The notes beneath the pieces were generated by a model that was not told the DNA's origin, searched no databases, and saw only the letters and a list, made by a program, of their open reading frames with translations. From Verrucomicrobiaceae bacterium (GTDB lineage: Bacteria > Verrucomicrobiota > Verrucomicrobiae > Verrucomicrobiales > Akkermansiaceae): DNA of 11,621 nt. The DNA is taken from the NCBI GenBank assembly GCA_003820635.1, contig RPOS01000099.1:1-11621 (forward strand). The letters are read 5' to 3'. The translations under genes were made by a program, and so were the position numbers. Below, piece after piece: positions 1-6,256 of this stretch. Each line of letters starts with the position of its first letter. The stretch's first letter is position 1.

Positions 1-20
1 ATCAGGACTGATCAGGACTT
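1..20. repeat. 10-bp tandem duplication at the left edge
   Basis: Two consecutive copies of ATCAGGACT followed by G or T fill the first 20 bases. The repeat spans the stop codon (12-14) of the minus-strand exonuclease remnant, so the last codons and the stop lie inside it. It could continue outside the window. No function is implied; a slippage duplication at the gene's 3' end is the simplest reading. Confidence 0.6.
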
Positions 21-617
21 CGGCAGCCGTGTCTGATGTCTCGGCACGCCATTCATGGCGGCGTCCAAACCGAGCTTCTGGCACATGGAAAGCACCGCCC
101 GGCCTAGCAGATCCACATCGTCTCGCGCATCGTGGCGGCGGAGGCTGGTGTCGCGCAGGCCGAGGCGCGATTTCACGTGATCGAGTGAATGCCCGGTGCC
201 GCGGGTCTTGCCAAATAGCATCTTGGACATGTGGATGGAGTCGATGCAATCCACCTCCCGTGCCGGTAGCCCGTGGCGGCGGCAGGTGGCGGCGAGGAAC
301 TTGGAGTCGAAACGCAGGCCGTTGTGGGCTATCAAAGTGGCGTCTCAAGCCCACTGCGAGAACCGGCATAGAACCTCCTCTGGTCTGGGTGCCCCGGCGA
401 CATGACGGTTGCCGATGCCGGTGTAGCTCCCGATGAATGACGAAATCGACCGACGCGGCCGGGCGAAGCTGAAGAACGAATCCTCGGCGATCAGCCGGCC
501 ACCCTGGAAACGGACTGCCGCGATCTGGATGAACTCGTCCTCGTCCGGATACAGACCGGTGGTCTCCAGATCGTAGCTGATGAAGGCGTCGCCGTTGTGA
601 AATCGGTCGGTCCAGAT
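12..617 (-). pseudogene. DEDDh (DnaQ-like) 3'-5' exonuclease, broken by an in-frame stop
   Basis: One minus-strand frame carries all the exonuclease motifs of the DnaQ/DEDDh superfamily. Exo I (YDLETTGL, the D-x-E metal ligands) is near 549-572, Exo II (IAHNGLRFDSKF) near 297-332, and Exo III (HDARDDVDLL, the catalytic His and last Asp) near 105-134. The frame is interrupted by TGA at 345-347, where relatives have a small residue, so a GGA-to-TGA change is likely. A product started after the stop (from about 335) would lack the Exo I ligands and should be inactive. No ATG, GTG or TTG is in frame before Exo I: homology begins at Trp-Thr-Asp (about 614), and the codon before it is ATC where a start might be expected. 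The 5' end meets the AraC remnant of the opposite strand at about 615-620. Stop-codon readthrough or a sequencing error cannot be excluded. The intact protein would trim DNA ends in repair or proofreading. Confidence 0.75.
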
Positions 618-886
618 GTGCGCGGACTCGCTGCGCTGGCCGGTTGCGCGCCGGAGACCATCTCCCGCGTGGTGCGGCGCGAAACCGGCGGCTGTGCGCC
701 TCCGCCCTGTTCAATCGCCTGCGCATGGAACATGCCGCCCGCGAGCTGCGCATAACGGACCGGCCGATCCTCGACATCCTGCTGGAGTGCGGGTTTTCCG
801 GAGCTTACCAATTCTACAAGCGCTTCCAGGACTTCCACCGCCTCAGCCCTGCGGCCTACCGCAGGCAGTTCGGCGGCATCGCATGA
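615..886 (+). pseudogene. AraC-family regulator, C-terminal HTH remnant with frameshift
   Basis: Two plus-strand frames together make an AraC/XylS DNA-binding domain. The first, from 615 (GAT GTG CGC...), reads LAALAGCAPETISRVVRRET, the first helix-turn-helix. The second, ending at TGA 884-886, reads ALFNRLRMEHAARELRITD, then ILDILLECGFSGAYQFYKRF and a final SPAAYRRQF, which are the linker helix, second helix-turn-helix and family signature. The switch is at about 699-704 (CCTCCG); restoring one missing base gives the normal spacing after the first HTH. The effector-binding N-terminal domain is absent, because the sequence upstream is the antiparallel exonuclease remnant. The gene therefore lacks a start, its sensor and a continuous frame, and is almost certainly non-functional. 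The first HTH alone also resembles a Crp-type helix, but the downstream part is AraC-specific. Confidence 0.75.
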
Positions 887-913
887 CCGCACGTTGATCC
901 GGAGCGGGGAAAT

Positions 914-982
914 GGCCGCCCGCAAGTGACGATTCATTCGGTGACAATGTGACGGATTCGTCTCCAAAAAGGGCGGGCGGCC
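914..982. repeat. 10-bp inverted repeat in the spacer before the glycosyltransferase fusion gene
   Basis: GGCCGCCCGC at 914-923 is matched by its exact reverse complement at 973-982, separated by 49 bases that contain three GTGAC words. It lies in the 154-bp spacer (887-1040) between the AraC remnant and the fusion gene. It could be part of an operator or a weak terminator for upstream transcription; there is no T-run to favour termination. GC-rich chance pairing is possible. No convincing -35/-10 promoter was found in this spacer. Confidence 0.3.
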
Positions 983-1006
983 CTGCGGGTTGTTGGTTTC
1001 CCTCAC

Positions 1007-1036
1007 GCCGTGGAAACGGCAAGCGGCTTCCACGGC
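1007..1036 (+). promoter_or_regulatory. Stem-loop over the ribosome-binding region of the fusion gene
   Basis: A perfect 9-bp inverted repeat (GCCGTGGAA and TTCCACGGC) with a 12-base loop ends four bases before the ATG at 1041. It occupies the place where a Shine-Dalgarno sequence would sit, and none is present. As RNA it would put the initiation region at the foot of a stable hairpin; as DNA it is a dyad that could bind a dimeric repressor. The repeat is seen directly; a regulatory role is inference. Confidence 0.35.
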
Positions 1037-1040
1037 TGCC

Positions 1041-3020
1041 ATGAAAATCGACATTGTGACGGACACCTATGCGCCCGATGTGAACGGGGTGGCCATGACC
1101 TTGGGGCGTCTCACCGAAGGCCTGCGCCAACGCGGCCACCGGGTGCATGTGATTCATACGGGAGCCACCGCCGGGGAGGGTGAAACGCTTGCCGCGGCAG
1201 TGCCGCTGCCGGGATACAAGGAAGTGCGGGTGGGCCTGCCAAAACCCCACGAGCTCAGGGCCCGCTGGCTGAAGAAGCGGCCGGATGCGGTCTATGTGGC
1301 CACCGAAAGCCCCTTGGGAAAATCCGCGCTCAAGGCGGCCAAGGCGCTTGGTGTTCCGGTGGCCACCGGCTTTCACACGAATTTCCACCAATACCTCAGC
1401 CAATACGGCATGCCGGCGCTGCAACCGGTGGCCATGGGTTATCTTAGGAATTTCCATCAACAGGCGGATTGCACGCTCACCCCCTCGCCGGACATGGTGG
1501 AACAACTCACCGCCGCCGGCGTGAAAAACGTCCAACTGCTCGGCCGCGGCGTGGACACCCGCTTGTTCTCGCCCCTCAAGCGTTGTGAAAAAATCCGCGC
1601 CGGGTGGGGAGCTCAGGAGTCCACTCCGGTGGCCCTGATGGTGGGGCGGGTCTCGGCGGAAAAGAACTTCGATCTCGCGATAAAGACCTTCGAGCGGATG
1701 CGCCAGATCTTCCTGGATGTGCGCTTTGTGGTCGTCGGCGATGGCCCGCTGCGTGAGAAACTCGCCGCCAAATACCCATGGCTCCATTTCGCCGGAGTCA
1801 AATGCGGCGAGGCGCTGGCGAGGCACTATGCATCCGCGGATGTGCTGGTTTTCCCCAGCGAGACCGAGACATTCGGCAACGTGCTGCTGGAGGCGATGGC
1901 CAGCGGCCTGGCCACGGTGAGTTATGATTATGCCGCCGCCGCGCTGCATGTCAGATCCGGTGAAAACGGCTTCAAGGCGGACAAGGGCGACTCCGCCGGC
2001 TTCATCAACCAGGCCCTGAGCGCGCTCTCGCTCTGCGAGGACGACAACCTGCGCAAAGAAGCGCGCAAAACCGCGGAGTCGCTGGGCTGGGACCAGGTGA
2101 TCGCCCGGTTCGAGCAAAGCCTGATGGAAATTTCCGCCGCCGGCCGGCAGACCTTCAGGACCATATCCACCCCCGGCAAGCGGCCGCGGCTCTCCTGCCG
2201 CACGGTGTTTCTATCAGACATCCACCTCGGCACGCCGGACAGCAAGGCGGACGAGGTGGTGGATTTCCTCAAGCACATCAGATGCCACAAGCTCGTCCTC
2301 AATGGAGATATCATCGACGGCTGGGCGCTCAGGCGCGGCGGCCGCTGGACCTCGCGCCACAGCCGCGTGATCCGCAAGTTCCTCAAGATGACCGAGCGCG
2401 ACGGCACCGACGTGATTTATTTGCGGGGAAACCACGACGAGATCCTCGAGCGCTTCCTGCCGATGGCCTTCGGAAAAATCAGCTTCACCAAGGAACACAT
2501 TCATCTAACAGCATCGGGCAAGAGATATCTCGTCGTGCACGGCGACGGCTTCGACAGCGTTTCCACCAACCACAAGTGGCTCGCGGCGCTGGGCGCTGTC
2601 GGCTATGATTTCCTGCTGCGCGTCAATCGCTTCTACAACCACTACCGCGCGTGGCGCGGCAAGGATTATTACTCGATCAGCAAGCGGGTGAAGGCCAAGG
2701 TCAAGTCCGCCGTCAGTTTCGTGGACCGCTATGAGGACCTGCTTCAGAACCTCGCCATCCACCGCAAGTGCGATGGCATCATCTGCGGCCACATCCACAC
2801 GCCGGAAGACAAACAGGTCGGCGCGATCCATTATCTCAACTCGGGCGACTGGGTGGAAAGCCTCACCGCCATCATCGAGCATCACGACGGCAGCATGGAG
2901 CTGGTGCGGCATGAGGACTTCGTGGAGCGGATCATCCGCGATGCGGCAACCGTGCCGGAACCGCCTCCAGGCATGCAGGACGAGGACGCCGCCGTGAGCC
3001 CGGCCACCAGCATGGCATGA
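1041..3020 (+). CDS. Fusion of GT4 glycosyltransferase and LpxH-like metallophosphoesterase
   Basis: The 659-residue protein has two domains. Residues 1-375 are a GT-B, GT4-family glycosyltransferase (PimB/MgtA/SqdX-like) with the N-terminal MKIDIVTDTYAPDVNGV nucleotide-sugar fold, GRVSAEKN near the start of the second half, and the E-x7-E donor motif (E276, E284). Residues 388-640 are a calcineurin-like phosphoesterase of the LpxH family (COG2908), with D393-x-H395, D423 in GDIID, GNHD at 463-466, H500 in VVHGDGFD, and GHIH at 583-586. A basic segment before the last motif matches the cap region of LpxH-type enzymes. LpxH cleaves UDP-2,3-diacylglucosamine in lipid A synthesis, but this copy has GNHD rather than the GNRD I recall for E. 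coli LpxH, so the substrate may differ. Both active sites look intact. No signal peptide or membrane helix is seen, so it probably works at the inner face of the membrane in envelope glycolipid synthesis. The start is ATG 1041; the frame opens earlier (TTG 990), but homology begins at MKIDIVTDTY. It is convergent with the next gene. Confidence 0.9.
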   Translation: MKIDIVTDTYAPDVNGVAMTLGRLTEGLRQRGHRVHVIHTGATAGEGETLAAAVPLPGYKEVRVGLPKPHELRARWLKKRPDAVYVATESPLGKSALKAAKALGVPVATGFHTNFHQYLSQYGMPALQPVAMGYLRNFHQQADCTLTPSPDMVEQLTAAGVKNVQLLGRGVDTRLFSPLKRCEKIRAGWGAQESTPVALMVGRVSAEKNFDLAIKTFERMRQIFLDVRFVVVGDGPLREKLAAKYPWLHFAGVKCGEALARHYASADVLVFPSETETFGNVLLEAMASGLATVSYDYAAAALHVRSGENGFKADKGDSAGFINQALSALSLCEDDNLRKEARKTAESLGWDQVIARFEQSLMEISAAGRQTFRTISTPGKRPRLSCRTVFLSDIHLGTPDSKADEVVDFLKHIRCHKLVLNGDIIDGWALRRGGRWTSRHSRVIRKFLKMTERDGTDVIYLRGNHDEILERFLPMAFGKISFTKEHIHLTASGKRYLVVHGDGFDSVSTNHKWLAALGAVGYDFLLRVNRFYNHYRAWRGKDYYSISKRVKAKVKSAVSFVDRYEDLLQNLAIHRKCDGIICGHIHTPEDKQVGAIHYLNSGDWVESLTAIIEHHDGSMELVRHEDFVERIIRDAATVPEPPPGMQDEDAAVSPATSMA

Positions 3021-3090
3021 ACCCATTTGGAAACCCCGCTCTCTGGAATTTCAACCGTGATGATCCGGTCGGGGGGGGGAGTGTGCGAAG

Positions 3091-3153
3091 GCCAAGCCCT
3101 CCGGCCTGGGCTGGCATGGCACCGGGCCTGTGGCCCTCATGAAGTGCCAAGCC
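3091..3153. terminator. Overlapping hairpins in the convergent spacer, possible terminator
   Basis: The 178-bp spacer 3021-3198 lies between two convergent genes. The core hairpin pairs TGGCAC (3117-3122) with GTGCCA (3144-3149), and inside it GGGCC (3124-3128) with GGCCC (3132-3136) around a TGT loop; GGC and GCC extend the foot imperfectly. An alternative hairpin pairs GCCAAGCCC (3091-3099, one bulged A) with GGGCTGGC (3108-3115), competing for the same bases. The word GCCAAGCC occurs on both sides. There is no clear T-run in either direction, so intrinsic termination is only a guess from position. A run of nine G precedes it (3071-3079). Confidence 0.35.
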
Positions 3154-3198
3154 ATTTCCCTATCTGTCTTCGGATGCTGCGCGAGACCATGGACGCCG

Positions 3199-4896
3199 CT
3201 ATTTGAAAAGCGTGTCCACGCCCATTGCGGACTTGCGCAGAAACTTCGGCAGCACCCGCGGGTCACAACGCATGAGAGCGTTGAAAACCGGACCCAGCCC
3301 GTGCAGCACGAACAAGCGGTCCAGCCAGCGGTATCCGCGCTTGCGGCGCAGCAGCAGCGCGGCACCGATGGCGATCGATCGCGGCCCTAAAGGCACGGGT
3401 GCGAAGGAAACCTTGATGCGGTAGCGGCGCTCGCGCGGCCAACGCGCCTTGTAGGCCCGTTTCGCCTCGCGGATGCGCGCGGCCATGGCGGGATCGTCGG
3501 CCAGGAAGTAATAACTCCGCGCGAGCAGCAGCATTTTGAAAAGATCGCGCATGTGCTCGATGTCGTCCACCGGTAGGCCGGATTCTTGTGCCAAATCCAT
3601 CATCCGCGTGAAAAGCCGGGCAGCCATTTCGCCGCCGCGGAGCGCGGACTCAGGCTGGCGCACGAAATGGCGCAGCAGCCCGCGTGTGGCGCGGTTGATG
3701 AAAACCGTGTCCCAATAGACATGCAGCAGCGGCGGAATGCGCACTCGGCGGAAGAAAAGTTTCTGCCGAGCGAACTCGGGGATGTAGAGCAACTCGCGGA
3801 TCACGGTGTCGGCATGACCGAGCAGCTCCACCGCCGCCAAGGCGCGCTGCGGACCTAACAATTCAAGCACGCCGTTTTCCGCGGGTTGATGGTGTTTGAA
3901 AACAGCGATGGCGGCCGCGGTATTGAGGCGGATCCAGATGTCGCGGTTTCCCCCTTCCAGAAACGCTCGCCGGCCGAAGCGGTGCCAGCCGCCGGTCTGA
4001 CACCACACCGAGATGCCAGCCATGTTCTCCACTCCTGTTAGATATCGGGCGAGGCGCTCGCAGTCGCCGCCGATGAAGCTGGGATACCCGCCAGCGCCCT
4101 CGTATTCCCGGCGAGCCTGCAGTTCGACGAGCTTGCGTTGTTTCACCCGGAAAAACGCCCGGTTGAGCGGCAGGTGGCGGAAGAAATCGCTCTCGCCGTG
4201 TTTCATGGAAACGATCAGGCTGGGCGAATCGAGCCCTTCGAGCGTTTGTGCGAGTGTGTCGCGGTGCCACATCAGATCGCCGATGGGATGAGCGCCCACG
4301 GTCCATGTGCGGAAGATGAGATCGCGGCCGCGCGCCTCGAATTCCGGCAGCAGCGCGCGCAACATGCCGTTGGTTTGTGGCGCGGTGCGCAGGTGCAGCC
4401 GCGTGCGCACCGGATCCTTCACATCCTTGCCGTCACTCTCGCCGATGCGCAGGATCAAGCCCGCCAACTCTGGGAAATCGTCGAGCACCGCGCGGACGAG
4501 TCCCTGATAGTATCGATCCAGTTCCGCCGGGTCATCGCCCATCGCCGCATCGATCGCCGCAGTGAGCGGCAGCACATCGCTGGTGAGATAGATTTTCAGA
4601 CCGAACCCGTCATGCAGCATGCGGAAAATCCGCGCGAAACGTTCCCGCATGAATGCGATCCGCTCGGCGACTTGTGGCTCATGCAGCGGATGCGGCGCGA
4701 GATGCGCAAGGTCGTCCAGCGTCACGGCATTGTAGCCCTGCCGGGAAACGCCTTCCGCGAAACGGCGCAGATCCTCCTCGATGGCCGGCCAGTCGCCGGC
4801 TTCGAGACTGGTGAAAGGAATCTTGGACCAGTTCTTGCGCCGGCCGCCTTTCCCGCGGAAGAACGGGCCGATGGCATCGATGAGGAAAAGCTCCAT
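3199..4896 (-). CDS. GH67-like (alpha-glucuronidase-type) TIM-barrel glycoside hydrolase
   Basis: The 565-residue protein has no signal peptide (MELFLIDAIGPFFRGKG), so it is probably cytoplasmic. Its middle resembles the GH67 alpha-glucuronidase catalytic barrel: GLILRIGESDG (146-156) aligns with the acid-bearing strand, SMKHGESDF (230-238) with the KNGPxDF motif, and ELQARREYEG (258-267) with ELQITQEYxG. Candidate catalytic residues are E153 (acid) and D237/E264 (water activation). The 27-residue D-to-E spacing is close to the 28 I recall for characterised GH67 enzymes. The rest is divergent, and the C-terminal 100 residues are basic and not recognised. GH67 enzymes remove (methyl)glucuronic acid from xylan fragments; the true substrate here is unknown, and another uronide or a non-enzymatic role is possible. 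It is last in the operon, 29 bp after the porin, in an order that fits solute uptake followed by intracellular breakdown. Fold call moderately sure, substrate unsure. Confidence 0.6.
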   Translation of the reverse strand: MELFLIDAIGPFFRGKGGRRKNWSKIPFTSLEAGDWPAIEEDLRRFAEGVSRQGYNAVTLDDLAHLAPHPLHEPQVAERIAFMRERFARIFRMLHDGFGLKIYLTSDVLPLTAAIDAAMGDDPAELDRYYQGLVRAVLDDFPELAGLILRIGESDGKDVKDPVRTRLHLRTAPQTNGMLRALLPEFEARGRDLIFRTWTVGAHPIGDLMWHRDTLAQTLEGLDSPSLIVSMKHGESDFFRHLPLNRAFFRVKQRKLVELQARREYEGAGGYPSFIGGDCERLARYLTGVENMAGISVWCQTGGWHRFGRRAFLEGGNRDIWIRLNTAAAIAVFKHHQPAENGVLELLGPQRALAAVELLGHADTVIRELLYIPEFARQKLFFRRVRIPPLLHVYWDTVFINRATRGLLRHFVRQPESALRGGEMAARLFTRMMDLAQESGLPVDDIEHMRDLFKMLLLARSYYFLADDPAMAARIREAKRAYKARWPRERRYRIKVSFAPVPLGPRSIAIGAALLLRRKRGYRWLDRLFVLHGLGPVFNALMRCDPRVLPKFLRKSAMGVDTLFK

Positions 4897-4925
4897 GCCC
4901 GGTCGTTTCCGCGGCCCGTTGGTTG

Positions 4926-6230
4926 TTAGAACGAGGTTTTGACCCCGGTGTGCCAGATCCAGGCCTCGGTGTTGAAGCCCGCGCCGGCCTCGTCCTTGAG
5001 GATCACGTTTTCAAGTCCGGTCATCAGCACCATCCGGTCCTGATAGAGATGGGCGTTCGCGCCGAGATAGAACGAGTGGTATTCGTCGCCGATGAAGAAC
5101 GGCGAGCTGTCGAAAAACGGATCGGCCGAGGCACCCATGGTGGCGACCAAGGCACCGGGATCGTCGCTGCCGGCATAGTGATAACGGCCGACGATTTTAA
5201 GATATCCCGGCACCGCCCACCAGGTGGGTGCGAGCGTGAGTCCCCACGCGGTGGTGTCGCCCTTGCCGATCATGAAATCACCGAGGAACGAGAAGCGCTC
5301 CTGTTCAAGGGTGAAGCCGGTGGAGAACAAGTGGCGGAACGCGGGATTGCTGGCGACGAGTTGGTTGCCGTTCGCGGAGGTTTTTCCGGACACATTGTAG
5401 CGGGGAACCGTGTTGGAGCGGCCGGCGTCGAAGTTATGCAGATAGTCGAGATGCCAGCGGGTGCGGGTGGGAGCGTCTCCTTCCATGGACACAAACGTGC
5501 GGCCAAGATTGAGGGCCAGAATGCCGTCTGAGCGCAGCGAGGGGATGTATGGATCGGAGTCACCGGAAAACCAGCCGATGCCATATTCCCAATCATTGCG
5601 GGTGTAATCGAAATGAACGCCGAGCGTGGTGTGCGGGACGAGCATGTTGACCAGCATCGCGCGGTCCGGATACGGCGAAAACTCCGGCTCCTGGCGGTAT
5701 TCCGCCGAGAACCGCGGGCGGAACTTGCCATAGCTGACGCCGGCATCCGGCAGATATTCGGTGCGTGCGCTGAGACGTTCGATGCCGCTGTGATCGGCAC
5801 CACCGGCGATTTCGCCCACCGCCTCGATGTCGGTGTTGCGGAAGGCGCGGATGCGAGCGCCAAGCCGGGCGCGGCGGGTGCGGGTGGAGTCGAGATCGAC
5901 GTTTTTTGAAGCAGTGGCATCCACGCCATCCACCTCGGCTTTGCCGAAGGCGGCCTGCCATTCGAAGAAACCGGTCATCGCAACGTGCTGCACCCAGGGA
6001 TTGGATTCATCATCGAAGAGCACGGCGCGCGCCCAGACCGGATCGAAGGTGCGGGTTTGCCACTCGGGCCAGACGGCTTCCGGATAAACGAGGTTCCCGG
6101 GAGAAATGGCGGCATTGGACATCACCGGCGCCTGCTCGGGTGTCTTGTCGGACTCAAGGATGTCGAGCGCTTCGTTGGCGTGCGCAAGCGTGGCTGCTGC
6201 AATGAGAAGGATGGGACGTATGGGATTCAT
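4926..6230 (-). CDS. OprO/OprP-like outer-membrane porin
   Basis: The 434-residue protein starts with a Sec signal peptide (about 1-18, cut after LAHA) and ends in phenylalanine, the usual C-terminal residue of outer-membrane barrels. Alternating hydrophobic/polar strands with many aromatic residues run from about 83 to 434. TRRARLGARIRAFRN (118-132) followed by VSYGKFRPRFSAEY (165-178) and DRAMLVNML (189-197) matches the start of the phosphate-selective porin O/P family (RRARLGF..., GQFKEPFS..., ERA). Length is near the family norm (about 400-450). The basic loops that select phosphate in OprP cannot be assigned, so the solute is unknown; many verrucomicrobial members are called porins only by fold. 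It follows the TPR gene by 26 bp, a spacer filled with a 7-bp tandem repeat, and no Shine-Dalgarno sequence precedes the ATG. Its stop codon lies inside a YCTAACAR motif (4923-4930). Confidence 0.8.
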   Translation of the reverse strand: MNPIRPILLIAAATLAHANEALDILESDKTPEQAPVMSNAAISPGNLVYPEAVWPEWQTRTFDPVWARAVLFDDESNPWVQHVAMTGFFEWQAAFGKAEVDGVDATASKNVDLDSTRTRRARLGARIRAFRNTDIEAVGEIAGGADHSGIERLSARTEYLPDAGVSYGKFRPRFSAEYRQEPEFSPYPDRAMLVNMLVPHTTLGVHFDYTRNDWEYGIGWFSGDSDPYIPSLRSDGILALNLGRTFVSMEGDAPTRTRWHLDYLHNFDAGRSNTVPRYNVSGKTSANGNQLVASNPAFRHLFSTGFTLEQERFSFLGDFMIGKGDTTAWGLTLAPTWWAVPGYLKIVGRYHYAGSDDPGALVATMGASADPFFDSSPFFIGDEYHSFYLGANAHLYQDRMVLMTGLENVILKDEAGAGFNTEAWIWHTGVKTSF

Positions 6231-6234
6231 GGGA

Positions 6235-6255
6235 CCAATATCTAATATCCAATAT
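6235..6255. repeat. Three-copy 7-bp tandem repeat before the porin start
   Basis: On the plus strand the spacer between the TPR and porin genes is three uninterrupted copies of CYAATAT (consensus, Y = C or T), the middle copy having T. On the coding strand this reads as ATATTRG units ending four bases before the porin ATG. It is AT-rich in a GC-rich region and sits where the ribosome would bind. It resembles the short tandemly repeated heptamers known between genes of cyanobacteria. Function unknown. Confidence 0.75.
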
Positions 6256-6256
6256 C

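Noticed and set aside
8..15. 8-bp palindrome CTGATCAG
   Set aside because: It arises from the junction of the two 10-bp tandem copies and needs no separate explanation.
615..692. Crp-type helix-turn-helix reading of the first regulator segment
   Set aside because: The segment resembles a Crp recognition helix, but one restored base joins it with correct spacing to an unmistakable AraC C-terminal half.
843..2117. Long minus-strand open frame (424 codons) opposite the fusion gene
   Set aside because: It is antisense to a domain with clear GT4 motifs, has a His/Gly/Arg-rich composition typical of antisense GC-rich frames, and shows no recognisable motif.
3017..3142. 41-codon plus-strand frame overlapping the fusion-gene stop by ATGA
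   Set aside because: It starts plausibly (MNPFGNPALWNFNRDDP), but the second half runs through the G9 tract and hairpins, with no recognisable family and no ribosome-binding signal.
4138..4929. Plus-strand open frame of 263 codons opposite the GH67-like gene
   Set aside because: It lies inside a coherent minus-strand enzyme sequence; no motif of its own.
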